Assembly: GCF_963855985.1 (NCBI RefSeq)
Contig: NC_087100.1
Span: 3,011,001 to 3,075,000, forward strand
Source of the DNA: Ostrinia nubilalis
Lineage: Eukaryota > Arthropoda > Insecta > Lepidoptera > Crambidae
DNA: 64,000 nt
Direction: 5' to 3'
Below, in pieces: positions 20,798-31,617 of this stretch (positions within the stretch are counted from its first letter, which is position 1; each line of letters starts with the position of its first letter). The notes beneath the pieces are model-generated. The model had not been told where the DNA came from. It did no database searches and was given only the letters and a program-made list of their open reading frames with translations. The position numbers were made by a program, and so were the translations under genes.

Positions 20798-21510
20798 GAT
20801 TATGGTCCTCTCATGCTCGCACTAAAAAGAATTAAAATCGTGCTATGAAAAGTAATGTATAAACTAATCTAATTTTCTAAAATGTTATAGTGTCATGCTT
20901 CTCAATCTGGACTGTTACTTAGCTTTATTATTGGTTTTTTTTTTCTCTTAGAGATAACTTGGTATTGTCATTCTCACTAAAATGTCTCTGGGGTGGTGGC
21001 GTAGTGAGGCGGGTCGTTACATTCCCTCTAATATGGTCGAGTGAAGCGATGGCTGGTTCACTCGTCATGTCTGTGAACAGGCGCTGCTTTCGGGGACTGG
21101 TCAATCCAAGTTATTCCAACTTATGTATGCGAGTCATTTCTACTAGTATTTGAGTGTGTAATCTGTAAGTCTAGATATTAGCACGTCACTACCTTGTTTA
21201 ATATGCCACGCAATTTTGTATACCCATTCTTATAAGATACACTATACAAGAATGCATGGTAAATTCAGTGAACTGCTCCTGAATCGAATGTACCTGCTAT
21301 TTCTATTTATTTATATTAACCGGCAGACAGTGGTGACTGAGTTTGTTGCGGCGCTTCTTCTCAGCACTTGCCAAATGTTGGTCTCGAAGCGCTGGTAGGG
21401 TAAAAAGATTATGAGACATGTAGAGGCTCCTTAAGAGCAAAATGACGATTTGTAAGAACTATTTATTAGTCTAAACAAATAAAGAAATTTTGACTTTGAC
21501 TTTGACTTTG
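20798..21510 (+). mobile_element. 3' UTR and (TTTGAC)n tail of the full-length LINE
   Basis: A conserved 3' UTR shared with the older copy (23769-24393 and 27231-27312) and with a minus-strand fragment near 40.0 kb. It ends AATAAAGAAATT followed by about four units of TTTGAC. Short ORFs inside are not conserved genes. Confidence 0.8.
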
Positions 21511-23768
21511 AATATTTTCTCTAGCTGTGTCCCTGACAATAAAGCTGTCATACACAATCTTACGTCAGATCACTGTGGTATTAAAGTAGAATTTATTTGT
21601 AATAATCTAATTAACCTGTAACCATTAGTCGTTTAGAATGTTTTAAAAATAATCTTGAAAATAAATTGCATTTAGTCCCGTATGTGCAGGGAGACCCAGA
21701 TGCTCTTTACAATAACCTTTTCGAATGTATTAAAACCGAACATGACAAAGTTTTTACGGTAAAGCCATTAAAACCAAATACCAAATGTAAGTTTAGTGAC
21801 TAGGCTACTAAGGGAATATACAAAAGTCGAAATACGTTATATGAACTTTATGGCATGAAAAAGTATAATAATAGTATATCTTTTCTTGAGCATGTAAAAA
21901 AGTATTCAAAATTTTTTAAGAAAGTTTGCTTCATGGCTAAGTCTTTTTATATTCGGGACAAGATAGGGAACGCCAGTAATAAAATAAAAGAAACTTGGAA
22001 TGTTATCAACCGAGAGACTGGTAAACTAAAACCAAGAGATAATGACTTTTCTCTCAAAGTTCACGATAATTTGATATCTGCAGATAAAGATGTAGCGGAA
22101 GCTTTTGACAAATTTTTTGGTAATATAGCTTCAGCAACAACTGCCAACTTAAAGTCATCTCCCTCCGAGGCTGAAGAAATATTGAAAACCCACGTGACAC
22201 CCTGTGACTCGCACTTCTCTTTTAAACATATTACTCCATTAGATATCACTAAAACTTTTAATCTTTTAAATGTAAAGAGTACAACTGATATCTGGGGCAT
22301 CTCTGTCAAGATAGTCAAACACATTATTGATATAATTTCTCCACAGTTAGCGATAATATTCAATAATTGCATAGAGAAGGTCATCTTCCTCGACCTCATG
22401 AAACATAGTAGACTAATGCCATTATTTAAGTCTGGTAGCAAAACCGACCCTGGCAATTATAGACCCATTTCTATCTTGCCCGCTCTAAGCAAGATTTTTG
22501 AAAAAATTTTACAGGAGCAACTTATGATTCACTTTGGCTCTAATAAACTATTTCATAGTGAACAATATGGTTTTACCAAGGGTCGTTCCACCACCGATGC
22601 CGGGGTTGCACTACTTAAACATATCTTCGAGGCTTGGGAGAATTCTCAAAATGCACTAGGGGTCTTCTGTGATCTCTCAAAAGCTTTTGACTGCGTAGAA
22701 CATCAAACGCTAATTCGCAAACTGCACTATTATGGGGTGAAGGACTCGGCTTTGGATTTAATACAATCCTATTTAAACTTTAGAGTCCAAAAAGTTGACA
22801 TAAATGGTGTTTTGTCTTCTGGGTCACCTGTGAAAATGGGAGTTCCGCAGGGGTCCATTCTGGGTCCATTCTTGTTTCTTATATACATTAATGATCTACC
22901 ATATTTTGTTAAGGACTCTTGCGAAATCGTGTTATTTGCTGATGACACATCTTTGATTTTTAATATTGATAGAAGTAAAAATAACTTTGACGATGTAAAT
23001 AATGCACTAACAAGAGTTTTAAGTTGGTTCACTACAAATAATTTACAATTCAATGCAAAGAAAACAAAATGTATAAAATTCTCTTTGCCTAACGTAAAAA
23101 CAGTTAGTACCCAAATAGAACTTAATAATAATGCAATCGATCTGGTAGACTCTACTGTATTTCTGGGAATTACCCTGGATTCAAAACTCCAGTGGGGCCC
23201 CCATATAGAAACTCTGGCGGGAAAGCTCAGCTCAGCAGCTTTTGCAATAAAAAGGATACGGTCATTAACCGATGTTTCAACAGCTCGCTTAGTCTACTTT
23301 AGCTACTTTCATACCCTAATGTCATATGGAATCATGCTATGCGGCAAAGCTGCAGATTTTGAAACAATATTTATTTTTCAAAAACGTGCGATAAGATACT
23401 TGTATAAAATGAAAGCAAGAGCGTCCCTTAGAGAATTGTTTAAAGAAATTGGCATTCTCACGGCCGCTTCACAATACATCTTAAACTGTATTCTATTTAT
23501 TCAACAAAATATTAACGAATTAAAAAAGAAAAGTGATATTCACCAAATTAACACTAGAAATAAAAATAAATTGGCTATACCCGCTTTTAGACTTAATAAA
23601 GTGTTTGCCACTTTTATGGGACAAGGTATCCATTTTTATAACAAAGTCCCTGATAAATATAAAGAGCTACCGTATAATAAATTTAAAGGTATAATTAAAG
23701 ATCACATGCTTAAAAAAGCCTATTATACAACTCGAGATTTTCTTAATGATAAGTCATCCTGGGAGTAG
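21511..23768 (+). pseudogene. LINE ORF2 remainder (older copy): RT domain
   Basis: Resumes exactly where the 15590 piece stops. Small deletions near 21600 break the frame, a TAG replaces the Trp codon near 21801, and from 21855 a 637-codon frame runs to the stop. It contains NYRPISILPALSKIFEKI, FCDLSKAFDCVEHQ, MGVPQGSILGP and LFADDTSLIF. It differs from the intact copy by scattered substitutions, for example LCGK for LWGK near 23340. Confidence 0.85.
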
Positions 23769-24393
23769 GATTATGGTCCTCTCATGCTCGCACTAAAAAG
23801 AATTAAAATGAAAAGTAATATTGTATAAACTAATAATAATTTCTCAAATGTTATAGTGTCATGCTTCTCAATCTGGACTGTTACTTAGCTTTATTATTAG
23901 TTTTTTTTTAAAGAGATAACTTGGCATTGTCATTCTCACTAAAATGTCTCTGGGGTGGTGGCGTAGTGAGGCGGGTCGTTACATTCCCTCTAATATGGTC
24001 GAGTGAAGCGATGGCTGGTTCACTCGTCATGTCTGTGAACAGGCGCTGCTTTCGGGGACTGGTCAATCCAAGTTATTCAAATTTATGTATGCGAGTCATT
24101 TCTACTAGTACCTTAATATGTAAGTCTAGATATTAGCACGCCACTACCTTGTTTAATATACCACGCAATCTTGTATACCCATTCTTATGATACACCATAC
24201 AAGAATGCATGGTAAATTCAGTGAACTGCTCCTGAATCGAATGTACCTACTACTACTATTTCTATTTATTTATATTAACCGGCAGACAGTGGTGACTGAG
24301 TTTGTTGCGGCGCTTCTTCTCAGCACTTGCCAAATGTTGGTCTCGAAGCGCTGGTAGGGTAAAAAGATTATGAGACATGTAGAGGCTCCTTAA
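23769..24393 (+). mobile_element. 3' UTR of the older LINE copy, interrupted at TTAA
   Basis: Parallels 20798-21433 of the intact copy and stops at CTCC|TTAA (24390-24393). The remaining tail is at 27231-27312. Confidence 0.85.
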
Positions 24394-25310
24394 GGCTTGG
24401 TATTTCTGCTAAAGTAGGTATTTCGCGCTGTCAAAATCTGCGCGCGCAATACTTCGCCGAAGACAGCGCGCCAAAGAGCTCTCGCGGCTACACAGTATAG
24501 AAATACGCAGTTGGTTAGATTAGGTTGACTTCCTTCCGTTCAAGCGTCACACTCACAGCACTTTCTAATACAAATCATATCCAAGTGATACAAATTAAAA
24601 CAACTTTCAAAATTTTTGGGAATATATTTTAGAATCGAATAAATATAGAATATAACTGCCAAAGTAAACACGGTTCAAAGAGGCGTGGCGTCACCCGACC
24701 TTCCGGAAGTTCCGCGCCGGCTAAAAGAATTTCAAGATTACGTCACCCGACCTATCGGTAGATCCTCGGGAGCTTGAGCGATTGGAAAAACATTTTATGA
24801 TCAGTTATGTTACTCGTAGTAGCGATTATTTAGAGCTTGGATAATAAATTATAGTTGTTGCAATTCACAAAGCTTTGCATGTGGTTAATTACATTAATCA
24901 GTACACGCATCAATTTTGTTCAGTCTTTTTGTTTATTAATAAATAAAAATATCATACTAAAATTGCATACATATTTGTTTGTATTGGTCTGGGTGTTTTC
25001 TTTCCATAATTTATGTATAACGTATGTACGGGGCTCTGTATCGAAAATCACTATGAGCAATAAGCATCACACACGGTTACCTGGAGTGCATTACCGCAGC
25101 AAAAAGCTTGCCATCTTAAATGAACGGTATAATATCGAGGTTTCGTCAGTACAGTTGCGAACAAAGGTGTTTGTGTAGTGTAGTTGAGTTGAGAGGTCAG
25201 ATTATTGAAATAATAAAACGAACATTTTATTTTTTAAATACATTTTAAAAATAATTTACATTACAGATAACAATGAGGATGACATTGCAAGGTGGTGCCA
25301 GTCCAGTCTT

Positions 25311-26511
25311 AAATCCGTTGATATATGCTGCATCTGCCATGTTTTTGGCTAAAAGATTCTTCTATCTTGCAGTTTAGACTTTTATTACAGACCTCAGACA
25401 GTATTTTTGGAAAACTTTTACGCATGGTGAGGAAGGGACGCTCTAGAGACTCAAGTCTAGAAGGAGTCACATGAACTCCAAGTTTTAAATCCGTTGACAT
25501 CTGCTGCATCTGCCATCTTTTTGGCTAGAAGATTCTTCTATCTTGCAGCTTAGACCTTTAGCTACAGACCTTAGACAGTATTTTTGAAACATTCTTACGC
25601 ATGGTGTAGGAAGGGACGCTCTAGAGCAGTGGTTCTTAACCGGTGGTCCGCGGACCACTGGTGGTCCCTGGAGGCATTCCAAGTGGTCCACGATGTGCAC
25701 TTGCACACCTTGGTCAAAACCACTTTTAACTGATTTTTGCAGTCAAACTGGTTTTGACCGATTATGAGGTGGTCCCTGACAAGACAGAAATTTGGTAAAA
25801 TGGTCCCTCATGACTTAAAGGTTAAGAACCACTGCTCTAGAGACTCAATACTACAAGAATACACATGAACTCCAGTTTTAAATCCGTTGATATCTGCTGC
25901 ATCTGCCATGTTTTTGGCTATAAGATTCTTCTATCTTACGGCTTAGACCTTTAACTACAGACCTTAGACAGTATTTTTGTGAAAATTCTTACGCATGGTG
26001 GAGAAAGGGACGCTCTAGACACTCAAGTCTACAAGGAGTCACATCAACTCCAGTTTTAAATCCGTTGACATCTGCTGCATCTGCCATCTTTTTGGCTAGA
26101 AGATTCTTCTATCTTACAGCTTAGACCTTTAGCTACAGACCTTAGACAGTATTTTTCTGAAAATTCTTACGCATGGTGGAGGAAGGGACGCTCTAGACAC
26201 TCAAGTCTACAAGGAGTCACATGAACTCCAGTTTTAAATCCGTTGACATCTGCTGCATCTGCCATCTTTTTGGCTAGAAGATTCTTCTATCTTGCAGCTT
26301 AGACCTTTAGCTACAGACCTTAGACAGTATTTTTGTGAAAATTCTTACGCATGGTAGAGGAAGGGACGCTCTAGAGACTCAAGTCTACAAGGAGTCATAT
26401 GAACTCCAGTTTTAAATCCGTTGACATCTGCTGCATCTGCCATCTTTTTGGCTAGAAGATTCTTCTATCTTACAGCTTAGACCTTTAGCTACAGACCTTA
26501 GACAGTATTTT
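25311..26511. repeat. ~177-bp minisatellite, about 6 units (one split by a MITE)
   Basis: Units begin near 25311, 25487, 25880, 26058, 26235 and 26413 with AAATCCGTTGA. Each contains GCTGCATCTGCCAT, CTTAGACAGTATTTTT and the palindrome CTCTAGAG or a variant. The spacing is 176-178 bp once the 208-bp MITE is removed. The inverted element at 28-31.6 kb has only about 2.4 units, so copy number varies. Confidence 0.85.
25627..25834. mobile_element. 208-bp hAT MITE with perfect 8-bp duplication
   Basis: The TIRs CAGTGGTTCTTAACC and GGTTAAGAACCACTG are perfect. The duplication CTCTAGAG is at 25619-25626 and 25835-25842. It is inserted in one unit of the 177-bp array. A subterminal GGTCCGCGGACC palindrome is present. 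No coding sequence. Confidence 0.92.
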
Positions 26512-27230
26512 TAATTATTTATTTGTGTCAGTGTGCTCTTCTAAAGAATGTAAGACGATTGTATGTAGGTACTATTAAAATGTAATTTTAACTCATTGGT
26601 TTTGTCTCATATTTGAGGAATGTACTATGTATCATGAGTAGAGTCTTCGTTAAAAAGGATGCGAACGATTTAAATTTCAATAGGTAGACAAAATTGATAA
26701 TTTTTAATTATCAAAAATTTAAGCTTTCTCCAGTAACACTGATATTATTATACTGTGACACATCAAAGTCATCATTGTCAAAAATATTGACAAATCGCGA
26801 ACTGTCACGGCCAAAAAACTGACACGCGTCCGTCCTCCGTAAGCGCCACTGCGCGACTGATTGAGATTGTCCAAGCCGTCATGGACGATTTTTTCCACAT
26901 TTTTTAACATAGTAACTAAATAAGACGCAATATAAAAATTTCATCCGTTAAAAGCCCTCAAGTTATTTCTGAACTTTAGTTTAGTAAAAGATTTAGAATC
27001 TCAAATCGCTTATTTTAAAAATAAAACCATAAATAGAAAACGAATAGAGGTAACTTTGGGAATTTATTCTATCGAGTCAACTTCATCAAATCGTGTTTCC
27101 ATCCGTTAATAGCCCTCGAAAATATCCTCAACTATGCCCAATAAAAATCTTAGCCTTTAATTTTACTGTTTAGTACCTCAAAAATGAAAAATGAAAACCT
27201 CATTTTCGCCATTTTCTCTGCTACCCGGCC

Positions 27231-27312
27231 TTAAGAGCATATGACGATTTGTAAGAACTATTTATTAGTCTAAACAAATAAAGAAATTTTGACTTTGACT
27301 TTGACTTTGAAT
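27231..27312 (+). mobile_element. LINE 3' tail, final piece of the older copy
   Basis: Matches the last ~80 bp of the intact LINE, including AATAAAGAAATTTTGAC and the TTTGAC repeats. Confidence 0.85.
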
Positions 27313-27394
27313 AGAGTCCAGGATGCTAATTTGATCATACGAATATTGTAAAATGTTCCTTCACAGAAAAACTGATATCAAACAGAATGTGGTA

Positions 27395-27610
27395 CAGTCG
27401 AGTTCATAAATATATTGGCAGTGCCAAAAGTTTCAAAATATTGTAGCGCAGTAGCGGAGTCAATACAGCGCTAACGCAACATGTTAATGACCAGTTTATA
27501 TGATTAAATTTTATTGATATTTGAGTTTGTATTGATGAAATACATGATCGTTGAAACGCTAACAATATTTTGAAACATTGGAACTGATAATATATTTATG
27601 AACTCGACTG
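27395..27610. mobile_element. 216-bp MITE, TA duplication
   Basis: The ends CAGTCGAGTTCATAAATATA and TATATTTATGAACTCGACTG are perfect inverted repeats, flanked by TA (27393-27394, 27611-27612). Tc1/mariner-type MITE by structure. Confidence 0.85.
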
Positions 27611-27630
27611 TACCTACACAGAGATCGTCT

Positions 27631-27870
27631 ACACTAATATTATAAAGAGGAAAACTTTGTTTGTTTGTTTAGTTGTAATGGATAGGCTCAAAAACTACAG
27701 GACCGATTTTAAAAATTCTTTCACCATTCGAAAGCTACATAACTCACGAGTAACATAGGCTAAATTTTATTTTGGAAAAAAATAGGGTCCCGTAAAATAT
27801 TTGGGATTTTCATAAGACGTGGAAAAGCGCCATCTATCGTCATTGGTTAAAATCTTCTTGCGCCTGACAA
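27631..27870 (+). repeat. Lepidopteran interspersed repeat (ACTAATATTATAAA type)
   Basis: Starts ACACTAATATTATAAAGAGG and continues with the 'aaaactacaggaccgatttt' type of sequence that occurs in very many copies in moths and butterflies (probably Helitron- or MITE-derived). The 3' boundary is uncertain. Confidence 0.5.
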
Positions 27871-28070
27871 AAATTTTTGAGGTACGTAAATATTCATGAA
27901 GGCAAAGCTGTCAAACGCCATCTATCGACATCATTAGTAAATTAGTAACTAAATATTACATGTACTATGAATAGCGCTGTTCGTAAATAATATTGAAAAT
28001 TTAATAAATAAAGATATTTTATGTAATTGAACCATTCACTGTATGTACCTATTTGAATCATTCACTGTGT
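27871..28070. other. Spacer, no feature
   Basis: AT-rich flank of the second TTAA element. Confidence 0.4.
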
Positions 28071-28645
28071 TTAAGGCCGGGTAGCAGAGAAAATGGCGAA
28101 AATGAGGTTTTCATTTTTCATTTTTGAGGTACTAAACAGTAAAATTAAAGGCTAAGATTTTTATTGGGCATAGTTGAGGATATTTTCTAGGGCTATTAAC
28201 GGATGGAAACACGATTTGATGAAGTTGACTCGATATAATATCGATGGTGGAAATATCAATTACTGTAAGGGACAAAACACGACTTTTCAGGAGAGCCAAA
28301 AAACGATTTTTTTTTTCTTTATACCTCAATATCTTTTTATGTGATGTTACGATTTAAATAGTTTCTATGGCAAAGTTTCTTAGAATATTCTGTTCTTTCA
28401 TAATATAAACGCCAAATTTTCGAAAAATGGGTAGTTTAAAAGATAGCATGTCCCTTACATTAAAAAAACGAGCTTGACTGTACCTTACAATGTTGAAATT
28501 TCACAGTATGGAATGTCATGTATGTTGTAAGGTACATTTAAGAATAAATAATACAGTTATATTATTGTAACTTGACAATTTTAACATTGAAACCTGATGT
28601 AAGTAGAGGTTGCATTCGAGTTTTCATTAACAAAACGAAGAGAAG

Positions 28646-28782
28646 AGATAGAAACAAGACAACTTAGTGTTCACAAATGCAGTTGAAGGCATCAAATACA
28701 CATCACCAACAAAACATTTAGTCACTGATGATGCCTACGTCTGCATTTGTGAACAAGTTGTCTTGTTTCTATCTTTTTCTGT
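28646..28782. repeat. Hairpin-forming inverted repeat
   Basis: AGATAGAAACAAGACAACTT with GTTCACAAATGCAG is mirrored by CTGCATTTGTGAAC with AAGTTGTCTTGTTTCTATCT, with a loop of about 70 bp. The right arm is repeated in inverse orientation near 30,040-30,065. Confidence 0.7.
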
Positions 28783-28807
28783 TCATTTTTACGCAGTTAG
28801 GTTTTTT

Positions 28808-29115
28808 TCAATCATCGTTTGTTCGTTTTAGCCGAATGACGTCCATTGCTGGACAAAGGTCTTCCGCCAAGGATTTCCACAACAACCGGTCCTGCGCCGC
28901 CCGCATCCAGGCACCTCCTACAACCTTCACCAGATCGTCGGTCGACCTAGTGGAGGTCTGCAGCACATTACGTCTTCCAGCTCGTGGTCGCCACTCAAGA
29001 ATTTTTCTGCCCCTGCGGCCATCAGCTTTGCAAGCTACGAGCTCCATTCACTGCCACTTGATTTTAGCGATTCTGCGGACTATGTCAGTCACTTTGGTTC
29101 TCCTGCGGATCACGT
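28808..29115 (-). pseudogene. RTE (BovB-type) LINE ORF C-terminus
   Basis: On the minus strand: RRRTKVTDIVRRIAKIKWQ, KILEWRPRAGRRNV, then TDDLVKVVGGAWMRAAQDR and LWKSLAEDL. This is the conserved C-terminus of lepidopteran RTE endonuclease-reverse transcriptases (normally RWTDDLVKVAG...WMRAAQDR...VQQWTS). A stop lies after KIKWQ. Together with 29400-29999 it is a rearranged fragment. Confidence 0.8.
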
Positions 29116-29399
29116 CATTTCTGGTTCAATCACTACGAGTCAAAGGAGGTACTGGTTCAAGCACTACGATCGCTCCGCACAGCCAATCTGTATGAACTGC
29201 TAGGGAGCGAGCGATTCCTGCGGACCGCATTACTCTAAAACGTTTCCTCGAAGTTTACAGATCGGCTGTGTGGAGCGGATCCGCACTGGACGGTCCGCGT
29301 GACACTATAACCAGCCTAACTGGACTGTTTGTACTAGGTATATATAATTGTCAACAACTGCCGAGTGTAGAGTATCCAACCTTTAGAGTGCGAATCGAA

Positions 29400-29999
29400 G
29401 GTGGGTTATTTACTCACCGTTGATATTTATGCCGAATCCGTTCCAGTCCAGAAGCAGTTCTCCAGGTGGTGAACAGTTTCGGAGTTTTCAGTTCCCCCTG
29501 TCTGCTGCTGCAACTGGTTTCGAGTCTTGATCCTGAAGACGGAACGACATTGTGGCGTTTTCGTACAAGCCTTTCAACACTTCGATGTATCGATATAGTC
29601 AATTTGACACCGTTGGAGAAACTGTAGTAGGTACTGCCCAGGTCTCGATCGAAGCTTTCTCATAGTCCACAAACGCCAGGCAAAGTGACTGACTATACTC
29701 CTCGGTCTTCTGTATAATCTGCCGTGGCATATGTATGTGGTGTACTAAAGCCTTTTCGGAAACCGGCTTGTTTGAGAGGCTGGAAGTTATCGAGCTTACG
29801 AGCGAGATGATTCGTAATGACTCTCGAAAACAGCTTGTAGACATGGCTCAGAAGTGAGATGGGTCTATAATTCTTCAACAAGGTTTTGTCGCCTTTTTTG
29901 AAGAAGAGTATCCACCACACTTCTTCTGTGCCATACCGTAGGCGTTTTTCCTTCGTGGATGACGGAATTGAACAGCTTCTGAAGAGCCTTCAGCCCCTC
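29400..29999 (-). pseudogene. RTE LINE reverse-transcriptase fragment
   Basis: Minus-strand pieces in several frames: FKKGDKTLLKNYRPISLLSH, VYKLFSRVITNHLARKLD, QAGFRKGFST, then LCLAFVDYEKA and SIETWAV. These match RT blocks of the RTE/BovB clade (GD..ENYRPISLLSH; AFVDYEKAFDS). Frameshifts and deletions interrupt it and the catalytic YADD block is not present. Orientation agrees with the C-terminal piece at 28.8-29.1 kb. Confidence 0.8.
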
Positions 30000-30002
30000 G
30001 GT

Positions 30003-30098
30003 CAAAAACCCAACTGCGTAAAAATGAACAGAAAAAAGATAGAGACAAGACAACTTAGTGTTCATAAGTGTAGTAGGAGTAGGAGGCATTAAATGCAT
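30003..30098. repeat. Inverted partner of the 28.73-28.81 kb repeat
   Basis: AACTGCGTAAAAATGAACAG and AGACAAGACAACTTAGTGTT are the reverse complement of the sequence at 28752-28802. The two copies bracket the RTE fragments, so the RTE segment lies between inverted arms. Confidence 0.7.
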
Positions 30099-31004
30099 AT
30101 CACCACCAAAAAAAGTAATTGATATCCTATATGCATATTAATGTAAGGGCCTAATTATGATAAATCAAAAAGTTTAAAATGAAGTAAGGTTCAATGAGTT
30201 CAAAAGTTAAAACCAACAGTTTAGGGTAAGGGCTGAATTGTATTATTAAAAGGAATTTAGGTCCTTTAAATCATTTATTTCCCCAAAAGTCGTATTCAGA
30301 CGACCAAAAATGTTTAAGGTAAGGGACATTTTTTTAAAGATATCAACATTTCAAGTATACCAATCGATAGAGCCGAAAATTCTGAATGCGTTGGTATATA
30401 TAACTCATTTTGGCCAAAATGTCCCTTACATTAATTGATACTTCCACCATCGATATATTCCCAAAGTTACCTCTATTCGTTTTCTATTTATGGTTTTATT
30501 TTTAAAATAAGCGATTTGAGATTCTAAATCTTTTACTAAACTAAAGTTCAGAAATAACTTGAGGGCTTTTAACGGATGAATTTTTTATATTGCGTCTTAT
30601 TTAGTTACTATGTTAAAAAATGTGGAAAAAATCGTCCATGACGGCTTGGACAATCTCAATCAGTCGCGCGGTGGCGCTTACGGAGGACGGACGCGTGTCA
30701 GTTTTTTGGCCGTGACAGTTCGCGATTTGTCAATATTTTTGACAATGATGACTTTGATGAGTCACAGTATAATAATATCAGTGTTACTGGAGAAAGCTTA
30801 AATTTTTGATAATTAAGAATTATCAATTTTGTCTACCTATTGAAATTTAAATCGTTCGCATCCTTTTAAACGAAGACTCTACTCATGATACATAGTAAAT
30901 TCCTCAAATATGAGACAAAGCCAATGAGTTAAAATTACATTTTAATAGTACCTACATACAATCGTCTTACACTCTTTAGAAGAGCACACTGACACAAATA
31001 AATA

Positions 31005-31430
31005 ATAAAAAATACTGTCTAAGGTCTGTAGCTAAAGGTCTAAGCTGTAAGATAGAAGAATCTTCTAGCCAAAAAGATGGCAGATGCAGTAGATGTCAAC
31101 GGATTTAAAACTGGAGTTCATATGACTCCTTGTAGACTTGAGTCTCTAGAGCGTCCCTTCCTCCACCATGCGTAAGAATGTTTCAAAAATACTGTCTAAG
31201 GTCTGTAGCTAAAGGTCTAAGCTGCAAGATGGAAGAATCTTCTACCCAAAAAGAAAGCAGATGCAGCAGATGTCAACGGATTTAAAACTGGAGTTCATAT
31301 GACTCCTTGTAGACTTGAGTGTCTAGAGCGTCCCTTCCTCCACCATGCGTAAGAATGTTTCAAAAATACTGTCTAAGGTCTGTAGCTAAAGGTCTAAGCT
31401 GCAAGATAAAAGAATCTTCTAGCCAATAAC
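31005..31430. repeat. ~177-bp minisatellite, ~2.4 units (inverted copy)
   Basis: Reverse complement of the 25.3-26.5 kb array: AAAAATACTGTCTAAG begins units near 31007, 31184 and 31361. Fewer units than in element 1. Confidence 0.8.
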
Positions 31431-31617
31431 TTTAAAACTACAATTTGAACGAATTTTGCTATTAGTGGACAAATTTCTGCTCACGATGGACTAATTATCT
31501 GCTATACTCTCGACTCTCTAAAGCACAACATTTATACAAATTTTGCTGCGGTAATGCACTCCAGGTAACAGTGTGTGATGCTCATTGCTCATAGTGATTT
31601 TCGATACAGAGCCCCGT

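Larger units (their letters stand above)
15591..21510 (+). mobile_element. Full-length CR1/Jockey-group LINE with two intact ORFs
   Basis: Order: unique 5' end near 15609, 5' UTR of about 730 bp, ORF1 (16341-17933), overlapping ORF2 in the -1 frame (17921-20797), 3' UTR of about 680 bp and a (TTTGAC)n tail at 21488-21510. It is inserted into an older copy of the same family; the flanks share only AATA (15587-15590 and 21511-21514). Both ORFs are uninterrupted and the catalytic residues are present, so this copy may have been active recently. Confidence 0.88.
24394..27230. mobile_element. TTAA-flanked element 1 (piggyBac-like, non-autonomous)
   Basis: Inserted in the LINE 3' UTR with TTAA on both sides (24390-24393, 27231-27234); removing it restores the LINE. 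The ends start GGCTTGGTA and, inverted, GGCCGGGTA, so the TIRs are short and imperfect. No transposase is found. It contains a GC-rich left region (about 24420-24780), a 177-bp tandem array with a hAT MITE, and a right part that is repeated, inverted, at 28.07-31.6 kb. TTAA specificity points to piggyBac; that is inference. Confidence 0.7.
13628..27312 (+). mobile_element. Older 5'-truncated LINE copy, split in four by nested insertions
   Basis: Surviving pieces are 13628-13916, 15250-15590, 21511-24393 and 27231-27312. Each joins the next in register when compared with the intact copy at 15.6-21.5 kb. Homology starts just before the ORF1/ORF2 junction, so the copy is 5'-truncated. It ends with the same 3' UTR and (TTTGAC)n tail as the intact copy. 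The insertions are a CACTG-ended DNA transposon, a full-length copy of the same LINE, and a TTAA-flanked element. A TGG-to-TAG stop near 21801 and small deletions near 21600 show that it is inactive. Confidence 0.85.
28241..30453. mobile_element. 2.2-kb TIR element with TA duplication, carrying RTE fragments
   Basis: It starts TCGATGGTGGAAATATCAAT and ends with the near-perfect inverse (ATTGATACTTCCACCATCGA). TIRs of about 34 bp include TGTAAGGGACA. TA flanks it (28239-28240, 30454-30455). Removing it restores the sequence of element 1 with small changes. GTAAGGGACA-like motifs recur inside (28449, 30318). The interior holds RTE coding debris and a pair of inverted repeats. The superfamily is unclear, Tc1/mariner-like by duplication. 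Confidence 0.6.
28075..31617. mobile_element. TTAA-type element 2, inverted, interrupted and one-ended
   Basis: TTAA (28071-28074) then GGCCGGGTAGCAG, the same end as the right end of element 1. The sequence follows element 1 in reverse complement through 28240 and then 30454-31617, including a 63-codon frame present in both copies (26719-26910 minus and 30610-30801 plus). Homology stops at 31617 (opposite 25028), so the left end of the family is absent or replaced here. Interrupted at 28241-30453. Confidence 0.7.

Noticed and set aside
25311..26511. CRISPR-like regular repeats
   Set aside because: Whole 177-bp units are repeated without unique spacers; eukaryotic minisatellite.
26719..26910. 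63-codon ORF conserved in both TTAA elements
   Set aside because: Only two residue differences between recent copies, so conservation carries no information about coding; no domain recognised.
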